64,000 nucleotides of DNA. Origin: Rhizobiales bacterium GAS188. Its GTDB lineage: Bacteria > Pseudomonadota > Alphaproteobacteria > Rhizobiales > Beijerinckiaceae. The stretch lies in NCBI GenBank assembly GCA_900104855.1, contig FNSS01000001.1, positions 1,364,001-1,428,000 of the forward strand. Direction: 5' to 3'. The notes under the pieces are model-generated. The model was not told where the DNA came from. It saw nothing but the letters and a program-made list of their open reading frames with translations, and did not search any database. The position numbers were made by a program, and so were the translations under genes. Position 1 is the first letter of the stretch, and every line of letters starts with the position of its first letter. This document shows, one piece after another, positions 44,693-52,623 of this stretch.

Positions 44693-45496
44693 ATGCAAGA
44701 TGATCTCCAAGATGTCGTTCTCCTGGAGCAGACCCAGGCGGTCGCGCTCGTCACCCTCAATCGTCCGGAGAAGCTGAACGCGCTGAATTATGCGCTGATC
44801 GATCGCCTGCAGCAGATCCTGGACACAATAGAGGCCGACCGCGACCTGAGGGCGGTGATCCTCACCGGCGCCGGTGACCGCGCTTTCAGCGCCGGCGCCG
44901 ATATCGCAGGCTTCGCGCCGAGCGTCAGGGCCGGCCCGGATGTGGCGATGCGCGAATTCGTGCGCCGCGGACAAAGGCTGACCAGCAGGATCGAGGCCTT
45001 CCCGAAACCGATCATCATCGCCGTCAACGGCCTGGCGCATGGCGGCGGCTGCGAGATCACTGAAGCCGCCCCGCTGGCGATCGCCAGCGATCGCGCCGAG
45101 TTCTGCAAGGCCGAGATCAAGCTCGGCTTCGCTCCGCCCTTCGGCGGAACCCAAAGGCTGCCGCGCCTCGTCGGACGAAAGCGCGCCTTGCGGATGCTGC
45201 TCACCGCCGAGCGGATCACCGCCGACGAGGCTTGCGCCTACGGCCTCGTCAACCAGGTCGTTGCGCATCACCGCCTGATGGACGAGGCCTTCAGTCTCGC
45301 GACGAAGATCGCCGAGATGTCGCCTCTGGCCGTGGCTTCCTGTCTCGGCAGCGTCACGCGCGGCATCAACGTGCCGATCGATGAAGGCCTCGCGATCGAA
45401 GCGGGTTATTTCGCCCGCATGGCCGCGACAAGCGACATCAAGGAAGGAATTGCGGCCTTCCTCGAGAAGCGCGCTCCGCAATTCAGCGGGGCATGA
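44693..45496 (+). CDS. Enoyl-CoA hydratase/isomerase family protein
   Basis: 267 residues from ATG 44693 (MQDDLQDVVLLEQTQAVALV), which matches the usual start; ATGs at 44585 and 44651 extend it with a non-homologous region, the first lying inside the dyad. Crotonase marks: TLNRPEKLNALNYALI, ILTGAGDRAFSAGADI (first oxyanion half), AVNGLAHGGGCEITEA and AEIKLGFAPPFGGTQRLPRL. It acts on a CoA thioester, probably hydrating or isomerising an enoyl-CoA. The LysR gene downstream is on the same strand, 83 bp away. Confidence 0.93.
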   Translation: MQDDLQDVVLLEQTQAVALVTLNRPEKLNALNYALIDRLQQILDTIEADRDLRAVILTGAGDRAFSAGADIAGFAPSVRAGPDVAMREFVRRGQRLTSRIEAFPKPIIIAVNGLAHGGGCEITEAAPLAIASDRAEFCKAEIKLGFAPPFGGTQRLPRLVGRKRALRMLLTAERITADEACAYGLVNQVVAHHRLMDEAFSLATKIAEMSPLAVASCLGSVTRGINVPIDEGLAIEAGYFARMAATSDIKEGIAAFLEKRAPQFSGA

Positions 45497-45539
45497 ACGT
45501 CGCGTCGATGTGACAATGAGCGTGAGAGTCCTTAGGTTG

Positions 45540-45558
45540 AGGTGAACACCATTCACCT
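45540..45558. promoter_or_regulatory. Perfect 7-bp dyad upstream of the LysR gene (operator candidate)
   Basis: AGGTGAA-CACCA-TTCACCT, perfect inverted arms, ending 21 bp before the LysR ATG at 45580. It matches the dyad at 44579-44597 in 16 of 19 positions. Confidence 0.7.
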
Positions 45559-45579
45559 ATCGGTCGATGAGGACTCTCC

Positions 45580-46476
45580 ATGGCGTTGCGCCTGCCGCCC
45601 CTGACGACCTTGCGGATTTTCGAGGCGGCGGCGCGCCTGCAGAGCTTCAAGCTCGCGGCGGGCGAGCTCGGCCTGACGCCAAGCGCGGTCAGCCACGGCG
45701 TCGTGACGCTGGAGACATGGCTGGCGACCGAGCTGTTTCGACGCGGCGGCCGCCAAATCACCCTGACGCAGACGGGACAGCAATTCCTCCCTTACGTATC
45801 CGAGGGTCTGTCGATGATTGCGGTCGGAGCCCAAAGGATCTCAGCCGGGCTCGCCGAGCACCGCGTCTCGATCAGCGTCGCGCCCACCTTCGCGGCAAGA
45901 TGGCTCCTGCCTCGGCTGAAGCGATTCCGCGAGCTGCATCCGCAGATCAGCGTGGCGGTCGACACCTCGCATCGCCAGGCGCTGTTTCCGCTCGATGGCG
46001 TGGATCTCGCGATCCGCATGGGCAAGGGACCCTGGCCCGGGACGAGATCCGAGCTCCTGATGCGCGAGAGGCTCGTGCCGATCGCCGCGCCCGAATATCT
46101 GCGAGCATTGAAGCGACGTGGCGGCAGCATCGATTGGGCCCGTGCGACGCTTTTGCGCATCAGTTCCGTCGAACATGACTGGGAGACCTGGCTCACCGCT
46201 GCGGGAGTGGCGCCGCCCGAGACAATCGCGAGCCTCTCTTTCGACACCGTGCAGCTCGCGGTCGATGCCGCAGCCGAGGGCTTAGGGATTGCCATCGGCC
46301 GGGAGCCGCTGATTGCCGGCGAGATAGCGTCGCGCCGCGTCGTGCCGGCAAGCGACCTCGCGGTCGAGATCGACACCGGCTACTGGCTCACCGGCGCTGC
46401 CGGCGAGGAGACGCGCCGCGAGATTCGCGCCCTGCACCGTTGGATTTTGTCGGAAGCACGAGGTGAGGGGCGGTAA
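45580..46476 (+). CDS. LysR-family regulator, GcvA-like
   Basis: 298 residues. The N-terminal helix-turn-helix reads LTTLRIFEAAARLQSFKLAA then LGLTPSAVSHGVVTLETWLA, the GcvA/AmpR type (PPLTTLRIFEAAARL). The effector domain follows, with ISVAPTFAARWLLPRL. Such regulators often control a neighbouring operon and themselves. The dyad 21 bp before its start and its copy before the enoyl-CoA hydratase make these two the likely targets. Confidence 0.94.
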   Translation: MALRLPPLTTLRIFEAAARLQSFKLAAGELGLTPSAVSHGVVTLETWLATELFRRGGRQITLTQTGQQFLPYVSEGLSMIAVGAQRISAGLAEHRVSISVAPTFAARWLLPRLKRFRELHPQISVAVDTSHRQALFPLDGVDLAIRMGKGPWPGTRSELLMRERLVPIAAPEYLRALKRRGGSIDWARATLLRISSVEHDWETWLTAAGVAPPETIASLSFDTVQLAVDAAAEGLGIAIGREPLIAGEIASRRVVPASDLAVEIDTGYWLTGAAGEETRREIRALHRWILSEARGEGR

Positions 46477-46788
46477 CCGCCAGCGGACACCTCTCCCATT
46501 GCGGGATATTTGCATAACACCACGCCCGGTCATCTCGGACGCGGCGCAGCATGAAATGATGCGCCGCAGATCCGGGACCCATCACTTGCCTACTGAGTAT
46601 GGATCCCGTGTCTGCACCGCATCACTGCGTGCTGCAGTGCGCACGGGATGACCCCCAATTCTGCAAAGGTCTCACAAGGGGCGAGGTGAAGCGCCGACGC
46701 TCCCGACTCGCAATCACCGCATTCGCGTCGCGATGAGTTCGCATTTCCCTGCCAATCAGCGAAAGGGGTGCCGATAAGGAGCAGCGAT
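46477..46788. other. Intergenic region with REP-like palindromes
   Basis: 312 bp. A palindrome GGCGCAGCAT-GAA-ATGATGCGCC lies at 46542-46564, in a flank TCATCTCGGACGCGG and CCGCAGATCCGGGACCC typical of Bradyrhizobium-type REP elements. A second inverted pair, ATCCCGTG at 46602 and CACGGGAT at 46641, follows. No gene is supported. Confidence 0.65.
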
Positions 46789-47114
46789 ATGGTTTTTCGA
46801 ACGGAAATGACCCTCGAAGACTTGCTCGCCGAGCCGATGGTTGCGGCGCTCATGCGGCGCGACGGCATCTCGATCGGCGAAGCGAGGGCGCTCTATGACA
46901 GCGTTGCGCCGCAGCTCAAGGATCGCGCCAAGCGCGCCAGATCGAGAGCGACGTCACCTGGGCACATGCCGTGGACGAGGTGTTGCTCGGAGCAAATCTC
47001 GCCACCCAAATTCTCGCCACTCATGTGACGATCATTCGTGAGGCGATGCGCCGGCGACGCAGTGCGCGGAGATCGGCAGACGCGATGGCAAGCTCCTCCG
47101 GAGCTACGGCTTGA
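46789..47114 (+). pseudogene. Small gene, probably interrupted by a one-base frameshift
   Basis: ATG 46789 opens MVFRTEMTLEDLLAEPMVAA and remains protein-like until about DRAKRA (46938), after which its frame gives a compositionally different tail stopping at 47028. In the -1 frame from 46938 the sequence continues as QIESDVTWAHAVDEVLLGAN then LATQILATHVTIIREAMRRR, stopping at TGA 47112-47114. The join is at GCGCCAG, where one missing C would restore a single frame of about 108 residues. No family recognised. A sequencing error or a true pseudogene are both possible. It overlaps the convergent winged-helix gene by 11 bp. Confidence 0.4.
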
Positions 47115-47787
47115 TGGGCGTCAGATAGAGGGTGGCCGAGAATTTGGTCAGGTTGCTCGGATCTTCCTGCTCCAGCCCCTTGCGCGTGATCGCCAGGATG
47201 TCATTTCGCAGCTCGATCAATTTGCGGCGGATGCGCGCGATCTCGCGCGGCGTCCCGAGACCCGTGAAATCGAGCCAGAAACCTTCATCCTTGCGCAGAT
47301 CCGCGGGCGCACGCAGGATTCGTTCGCGCGAGACGCTGAGCATCGAGGCCAGGAAATCGGCGACCGCCTTATAGGTGGCCGCTGTGACCGTGCTGCCGTC
47401 GAGGGTTTCCGGGTCCGGCATCAGCCGCTCGAAGCTCAATAGCCTGCCGGCGAGGACGTAATATTTTTGCGTGATGCCCTGCGAATGGTCGAGGCTGTGG
47501 AGCCTGATGAGCTTCGCGCTCTCGAGCACCTTGAGATGATAATGGACCTTGGCGCGCGGCATCTCCAATTGCCGGGCGATCTGTGCCCCGGTCTTGGGTT
47601 TGCCCAGCAGAATCGCGATCCGATAGCGAAGAGGATCGGCGAGCACTTGAAGCTGTTCGATCGTCTCGAGATAATAGTAGTCAGCAGGAGGTTCCGACTG
47701 GGCCGTAGGTGTCTTTGATACCTTGGATGTCTTGGATATCTTGGACGCCTTGGGTGCTCCGGCAGAGCTGCTTCGTCTTGATGTCAT
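47104..47787 (-). CDS. ArsR-like winged-helix regulator, last gene of an oligopeptide ABC operon
   Basis: 227 residues from ATG 47787, which overlaps the stop of the ATPase gene (ATGA). After a Ser/Lys-rich tail built from four 9-bp repeats (ASKISKTSKVSKT), the winged helix is TIEQLQVLADPLRYRIAILL then TGAQIARQLEMPRAKVHYHL. The C-terminal part (about 100-227) is helical and unassigned. Proteins of this HTH_20/ArsR type regulate neighbouring transport or stress genes. Coupling to the ABC operon suggests it controls peptide uptake; inference. Confidence 0.85.
   Translation of the reverse strand: MTSRRSSSAGAPKASKISKTSKVSKTPTAQSEPPADYYYLETIEQLQVLADPLRYRIAILLGKPKTGAQIARQLEMPRAKVHYHLKVLESAKLIRLHSLDHSQGITQKYYVLAGRLLSFERLMPDPETLDGSTVTAATYKAVADFLASMLSVSRERILRAPADLRKDEGFWLDFTGLGTPREIARIRRKLIELRNDILAITRKGLEQEDPSNLTKFSATLYLTPIKP
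47717..47752. repeat. In-frame 4 x 9 bp repeat in the regulator N-terminus
   Basis: GATACCTTG, GATGTCTTG, GATATCTTG and GACGCCTTG at 47717, 47726, 47735 and 47744. On the minus strand they encode a Ser-Lys-x repeat in the disordered tail of the regulator. Confidence 0.8.
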
Positions 47788-48794
47788 TGATCGAGCCAAC
47801 ATGCCGCATGGTGTCTTTCACCCACTTTGGCCATTGCAGGCTCCTCGCGGGAACATCGCTCCATAGCGTAGGAACAACGATTGCGGAAGCGGCAACCGCT
47901 CGGCAAGTTCGCGGGATCCGGCGGATCGCCCGACATTTCGACCTTCATGTTGCGCACCGTCGGGTCGGGCGAAGGCACGGCGCCGAGCAGCGTCCGGGTG
48001 TAAGGGTGACGCGGATTCGAAAAGAGTTCGTTCCGATCCGCCAATTCGACAATCTTGCTGTAGTACATGACGGCGACCCGATCCGCCATATGTTCGACGA
48101 CCGCAAGGTTATGGGAGATGAACAGATAGGTCAGTTCGAATTCCTGCTGCAGATCTTTCAGGAGATTGAGGATCTGTGCCTGGATCGACACATCGAGAGC
48201 GGAGACAGGTTCGTCGCAAACGAGGAATTTGGGCCGCAGCACGAGGGCTCGGGCGATGCCGATGCGCTGGCGCTGCCCGCCTGAGAATTCGTGAGGGAAG
48301 CGGGTCGTGTGAGAACGGCGCAAACCGACGCGCAGGAACATCTCCTCGACCATGGCGGTGCGTTCGGCCGGTGCCCCGATCGCGTGGATGTCGAGCGCGG
48401 CGCGCACCGATCCGCCGACCGTCTGCCGCGGGTTGAGAGAGGCGAAGGGGTCTTGGAAAACCAGCTGCATGTGGCGCCGCAGCGCCTTCAATTCCGAAGG
48501 CTTCAGGGAAAAGACGGAATTGCCGTCGAACAACACGTCACCCGCACTGGCACCTCGCAACGCGAGCAAGGTGCGACCGAGCGTGCTCTTGCCGCAGCCG
48601 GACTCGCCGACGAGGCCCAGCGTCTCGCCCCGCCTGATATCGAAGGAGACCCCGTCGACGGCCCGCAGCCAGGTCCTCGGCGCGCCGAGGCGGATGCGTC
48701 GCAACGGGAAATAAGCCTTGAGCCCGCGCACGCTGACGAGAGGCGCTTCCTCCCGCGGCATCGGACCCGCAGCGCTAGAGGAGACGTCCGGCAT
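47784..48794 (-). CDS. Oligopeptide ABC transporter ATPase, DppF/OppF-type
   Basis: 336 residues from ATG 48794 (MPDVSSSAAGPMPREEAPLV); the longer frame runs back through the upstream ATPase gene. Walker A is [19 protein letters not shown], the signature is [17 protein letters not shown], Walker [16 protein letters not shown]. The C-terminal oligo_HPY region has PSGCRFRNRCSYAMERC, with the Cys cluster seen in Dpp/Opp ATPases. It pairs with the DppD-like ATPase upstream (20-bp overlap) to drive peptide or related import. Confidence 0.94.
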   Translation of the reverse strand: MPDVSSSAAGPMPREEAPLVSVRGLKAYFPLRRIRLGAPRTWLRAVDGVSFDIRRGETLGLVGESGCGKSTLGRTLLALRGASAGDVLFDGNSVFSLKPSELKALRRHMQLVFQDPFASLNPRQTVGGSVRAALDIHAIGAPAERTAMVEEMFLRVGLRRSHTTRFPHEFSGGQRQRIGIARALVLRPKFLVCDEPVSALDVSIQAQILNLLKDLQQEFELTYLFISHNLAVVEHMADRVAVMYYSKIVELADRNELFSNPRHPYTRTLLGAVPSPDPTVRNMKVEMSGDPPDPANLPSGCRFRNRCSYAMERCSREEPAMAKVGERHHAACWLDQ

Positions 48795-49785
48795 GATCCA
48801 TTTCCATGCGTTCACCGGCAAGCCAGCAGCGCACCGCGCGGCCGGCACCTTGTGCGACGAGCGAAGGCGCCTCGATCTCGCAGCGTTCGAGCTTATGCTC
48901 GACCCGTGCCGAGCAGCGGGAGGCGAAACGACACCCGGCGATGGTGCCGGCCATGCTGGGGATGACGCCTGGAATTTCGACAAGGCGCGGCTTGCGCGTT
49001 CCAAGCCTCGGTATCGAGTCGATCAGGCCGCGCGTATAGGGGTGCTTGGGGTGCGCGAACAGCGCGCCCACCGGCGCCTGCTCGACGATCTGTCCCGCAT
49101 ACATCACGGCCACCCGATCAGCGATCTGTGCGATGACGCCCAGATCATGGGTGACGAGAATGAGCGAGGTGCCGATGTCCTTGCAGCGTTCGCGCAGCAA
49201 GGTCAGAATCTGTGCTTGAACCGTCACGTCGAGCGCCGTCGTCGGCTCGTCGGCGATCAGGAGGCGAGGCTGCAGGGCGAGCGCGATCGCGATCATCACG
49301 CGCTGGGCCTGACCTCCCGATAATTCGTGAGGGTAGGCGAGCGCCTTCTGATCGGGCGCCGGAATTCCGACGGTTGCGAGCATCGCGACCGCCTCGCGCC
49401 AGGCGCGCTTCCTGTCCATGCCGCGCCGTCGCCTGAATTGCTCGGCGATCTGCCAGCCGACGCGGATGACCGGGTTGAGACTGCCCTTCGGCTGCTGGAA
49501 GATCATGGCGATCTCGTCGCCACGTATCGCTGCCATCTCGTCCGCCGAAAGGCCGGCGAGATCGCGGCCGTCGAAGCGGATGCTGCCTTCGACGATGCGT
49601 CCGGGCCGATCGATCAGCCGCATGACCGACAAGGCCGTGATGGTCTTGCCGCATCCCGATTCACCGACGAGGCCCAGTATCTCACCAGGCGCAAGCTCGA
49701 ATGCGACACCGTCGACTGCCCGCACCACGCCATCCGGCGTGAAGAAGTGGGTCTTGAGCCCGTCGATGTCCAGGAGGGGTGTCAA
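48775..49785 (-). CDS. Oligopeptide ABC transporter ATPase, DppD/OppD-type
   Basis: 336 residues from a TTG at 49785 (TLTPLLDIDGLKTHFFTPDG); AGGAG lies 8 bp upstream. Extending upstream would translate an 18-bp duplication and the end of the previous gene. Walker A is [19 protein letters not shown], the signature LSGGQAQRVMIAIALAL, Walker [17 protein letters not shown]. The C-terminal GTIAGCRFASRCSARVEHKL holds the oligo_HPY Cys pair. The partner ATPase follows with a 20-bp overlap. Confidence 0.9.
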   Translation of the reverse strand: MTPLLDIDGLKTHFFTPDGVVRAVDGVAFELAPGEILGLVGESGCGKTITALSVMRLIDRPGRIVEGSIRFDGRDLAGLSADEMAAIRGDEIAMIFQQPKGSLNPVIRVGWQIAEQFRRRRGMDRKRAWREAVAMLATVGIPAPDQKALAYPHELSGGQAQRVMIAIALALQPRLLIADEPTTALDVTVQAQILTLLRERCKDIGTSLILVTHDLGVIAQIADRVAVMYAGQIVEQAPVGALFAHPKHPYTRGLIDSIPRLGTRKPRLVEIPGVIPSMAGTIAGCRFASRCSARVEHKLERCEIEAPSLVAQGAGRAVRCWLAGERMEMDHAGRLL

Positions 49786-49786
49786 C

Positions 49787-49822
49787 GTCCAAGCTCCTGC
49801 TTCAGTCCAAGCTCCAGCTTCA
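49787..49822. repeat. 2 x 18 bp duplication holding a stop codon and a ribosome site
   Basis: GTCCAAGCTCCTGCTTCA (49787-49804) and GTCCAAGCTCCAGCTTCA (49805-49822). On the minus strand each unit contains a GGAGCTTGGAC segment; the distal unit ends in the stop TGA (49822-49820) of the beta-lactamase-like gene and the proximal copy supplies AGGAG for the TTG start of the ATPase. Confidence 0.9.
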
Positions 49823-50740
49823 CTTGCCGAGATTCTCCCATAATTCGAAGCCGAGCTCCGCCATCCGCCCCGCAACATGGCTGTTTCTCTCCGCGAGGAA
49901 GCGTGAATTGCCTGCCGCGAGCGGTGTCGGATCGAAGCTGAAGACGGCGTAGGCAATGTCGTCGCCTTCGCCGCGCCGCATGATGCCACTGTCGTTGCGC
50001 ACCCCGCGCATCGTGCCGGTCTTGTTGGCGACCGAACCGAATGGCAGATAGCGCGGCACGCGCTCGGAGTATTGTTGCTCCTTCATGATCGCGACCATGC
50101 TGCCGCAGGCTTCGGCATCGACCACCTCGCCCGCGGCGATCATCGCCATGAGGCGCGCCATGTCAGCCGCGCTAGCGACCGTGTTGTCCCGGTCGCGGCT
50201 GAAGGTCAGTGAGGCGTAGTCCATAGGCTTTGCACGCGCGGTTGCGCGAAGCTCGGCTACTCCGATCGTCCGATCGAGCGGCAACCCCCAGGCGTGCAGA
50301 AACATTTCATGCACGTCGATCGCCACGTGAATATCGTGGAGACCGTAGCCCGCCATCGCGGCATTGACCTTGTCCATGCCGACGAGGTCGAGAAGCAGCT
50401 TCGTCGCCGTGTTGTCGCTCACGATCGTCATCAGCATCACGAGATCGCCGATCGTCGGCCGCAATCCGTCGTCGAGCGTGACCAGAACACCGCTGGTCAA
50501 TGTCTTGTGGCAGGTCGCCAGAGTGAGCCTGTCCGACATCGCGAAGATCCCGGCGCGCGCCTGCCGGAAGACCTCGACCATCACCGGCACCTTGAAGACG
50601 CTGGCGGTCGGGAAGAGGCTCGATGCATTGATTTCGAGGCATTGCCCGGAGGCGAGATGGATCGCCGAAAAGCCGACATCGATGCCGTCCCTGTCCCGCA
50701 GCGCCGCAACGATGTCGGACGCCTTTTGCAATGATGTCAT
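49820..50740 (-). CDS. Class A beta-lactamase-fold serine hydrolase, no signal peptide
   Basis: 306 residues from ATG 50740 (MTSLQKASDIVAALRDRDGI); in-frame upstream starts lie inside the permease gene. Catalytic motifs: TASVFKVPV with Ser47 and Lys50 (SxxK), SDN at 108-110 (TIVSDNTATK), and KTG at 240-242 (ANKTGTMRGV). In the omega loop the expected Glu166-x-x-x-Asn170 (WEPELN) aligns with GVAELR, so the general-base Glu is replaced. No signal peptide is seen, so it is probably cytoplasmic. Its place between the DppC-like permease and the ATPases suggests hydrolysis of an imported peptide, ester or lactam rather than antibiotic resistance; inference. Confidence 0.88.
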   Translation of the reverse strand: MTSLQKASDIVAALRDRDGIDVGFSAIHLASGQCLEINASSLFPTASVFKVPVMVEVFRQARAGIFAMSDRLTLATCHKTLTSGVLVTLDDGLRPTIGDLVMLMTIVSDNTATKLLLDLVGMDKVNAAMAGYGLHDIHVAIDVHEMFLHAWGLPLDRTIGVAELRATARAKPMDYASLTFSRDRDNTVASAADMARLMAMIAAGEVVDAEACGSMVAIMKEQQYSERVPRYLPFGSVANKTGTMRGVRNDSGIMRRGEGDDIAYAVFSFDPTPLAAGNSRFLAERNSHVAGRMAELGFELWENLGK

Positions 50741-50744
50741 CAGA

Positions 50745-51632
50745 TCAGGAGCTCCGAGGGTCGAGCACGTCCCGCAAGGCATTGCCGAGGAGATTGAGGG
50801 CAAAAATCGAGATGAAGATTGCCAGGCCGGGCGCTGCCACGACCCACCAGGCACTGAGAAGAAGGGCGCGCCCGCCGACCAGCATGGCACCCCATTCCGG
50901 CAGCGGCGGCTGGGCTCCAAGGCCAAGGAAACTCAGCGCCGAGGCGGACAGCACCGCGATCGGCATGGCGTAGCTGGTGTAGACGATGATCGGCGACGAC
51001 ACATTCGGCAGGATCGTGCCGAGGATGATACGGGTGTGTCCGGCGCCGAGCGCCCGCATCGCCTCGACATATTCTTCCTGCTTCACGGCCAGCGTCTCGC
51101 CGCGAACGAGGCGCGCATAGCTCGACACGCCGGCGACTCCAACGGCGATCATCGCCGTCCACAGGCTCGGGCCGAGGATCGCCACGATCGCAAGGATGAG
51201 GAGGATGAAGGGAAAGGCGAGCATGATGTCGACGATCCGCATGATCAGCATATCGGCCCAGGCGGGTCCGGCACCGGCGACGAGGCCGAAGGTCACGCCC
51301 ACGCTCGCGGAGATCGACACCGAGATCACGCAGATCAGCACGAAATAGCGTGTGCCGTAGAGCACGCGGCTGAAGAGATCGCGGCCGAGCTCGTCGGTGC
51401 CCAACCAGTGGAGAGAGCTCGGCGTCGACAGACGATGTATGGCATCGACCTTCAACGGATCGAAGGGCGTGAGCAGCGGGGCGGCGATGGCGCAGATGAG
51501 AACGGCGAGGATGATCGTCCCGCCGATCTGGGCGGATCGCTTACGCGCGAGCTGGCGCAGCAGCCAGCGCCAGCCGGTCGGACGCGGCCGGTCGTCGCGA
51601 GCCTCCATCGACGTGGCGGCGATCGCGGTCAT
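50745..51632 (-). CDS. Oligopeptide ABC transporter permease, DppC-type
   Basis: 295 residues with six predicted membrane helices. N-terminal OppC_N region (WRWLLRQLARKRSAQIGGTI) then SLHWLGTDELGRDLFSRVLY. The EAA loop region is ALGAGHTRIILGTILPNVSS, with [19 protein letters not shown] near the C-terminus. The ATG at 51632 overlaps the DppB-type stop (ATGA). Together they form the membrane channel. Confidence 0.96.
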   Translation of the reverse strand: MTAIAATSMEARDDRPRPTGWRWLLRQLARKRSAQIGGTIILAVLICAIAAPLLTPFDPLKVDAIHRLSTPSSLHWLGTDELGRDLFSRVLYGTRYFVLICVISVSISASVGVTFGLVAGAGPAWADMLIMRIVDIMLAFPFILLILAIVAILGPSLWTAMIAVGVAGVSSYARLVRGETLAVKQEEYVEAMRALGAGHTRIILGTILPNVSSPIIVYTSYAMPIAVLSASALSFLGLGAQPPLPEWGAMLVGGRALLLSAWWVVAAPGLAIFISIFALNLLGNALRDVLDPRSS

Positions 51633-52567
51633 GAGCCGGTGCCGTAATCGATGCGCGGATCGATCCAGGTGTAGATCAGATCGATTGCGAGGTTGATCAG
51701 CACATAGGAGCCCGCGCCGATCAGGATGATGCCCTGGGTGAGCGCGAAATCACGCCATTGGATCGCCTTCACGGCCAATTCGCCGATGCCGCGCCAGCCG
51801 AAGATCACCTCGATGATGAAGGCGCCGCCAAGCAGGGAGCCGATCTGCAGGCCGATGATGGTCGCGACCGCCAGGAGCGCATTGGGCAGGGCATGCCGAA
51901 GCAGGACGGCGATTTCGCTCAAGCCCTTGGCGCGCGCCGCGCGGATATAGTCGCGCGACAAAATGTCGAGCATGCTCGAGCGCGTGATGCGCGCGAGTGG
52001 CGCCGCCTCGATCAAGCCGAGCGTGAATGCCGGCAGCATCAATGCGGTCCAGCCTGACGGAATCACCGGCACCCATCGCAGCCACACGGCGAAGACCAGG
52101 ATGACGACCAGGCCGGAAAAGAAGGCGGGCATCGAGATGCCGAACAAACTTATCGTCATGGCAGTGACGTCGAGCCAGCTATCTTTCTTGTAGGCCGCGA
52201 CGATGCCGGAGGTGACGCCGACCGCGACCCCGACCAGTAGGGCCGCGAATGTCAGTTTGAGCGTATTGAGATAGCGATAGCCGATCTCATCGATCACCGG
52301 ATTGCGGGTCCGGATCGACTCGCCGAGATCCCCATGCGCAATGCCCTCGGCGTAGAGCGCAAACTGTTCATACCAGGGCCGGTCGAGATGGTAACGCGCC
52401 CGCATGGTGGCCATGGCAACGGCAGCCTCCTGCTCGGAGAGCTGCCCTTGGTACATCGCGCTGACCGCATCCGTGGGGATCAGCGCCTTCGTGGCGAAAG
52501 TCACGAGAAGGATGCCGATCACCACTGGTATCGTCAGGAGAAGCCGTTTCACGATATAGGCGGCCAT
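51629..52567 (-). CDS. Oligopeptide ABC transporter permease, DppB-type
   Basis: 312 residues with six membrane helices. It begins MAAYIVKRLLLTIPVVIGIL, with DLGESIRTRNPVIDEIGYRY. The EAA-type loop is RAARAKGLSEIAVLLRHALP, followed by EVIFGWRGIGELAVKAIQWR. Standard DppB layout. Second gene of the operon after the binding protein (56-bp gap). Confidence 0.96.
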   Translation of the reverse strand: MAAYIVKRLLLTIPVVIGILLVTFATKALIPTDAVSAMYQGQLSEQEAAVAMATMRARYHLDRPWYEQFALYAEGIAHGDLGESIRTRNPVIDEIGYRYLNTLKLTFAALLVGVAVGVTSGIVAAYKKDSWLDVTAMTISLFGISMPAFFSGLVVILVFAVWLRWVPVIPSGWTALMLPAFTLGLIEAAPLARITRSSMLDILSRDYIRAARAKGLSEIAVLLRHALPNALLAVATIIGLQIGSLLGGAFIIEVIFGWRGIGELAVKAIQWRDFALTQGIILIGAGSYVLINLAIDLIYTWIDPRIDYGTGS

Positions 52568-52623
52568 GGCGTTCCTTCATGCGGCGCCCCTGTCACGAGA
52601 GGCGCTGTGCTGATCGTCGACGC

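Noticed and set aside
49820-50740. Antibiotic-resistance beta-lactamase
   Set aside because: No signal peptide is seen and the omega-loop general base is absent, and the gene lies in a peptide-transport operon, so resistance is not supported.
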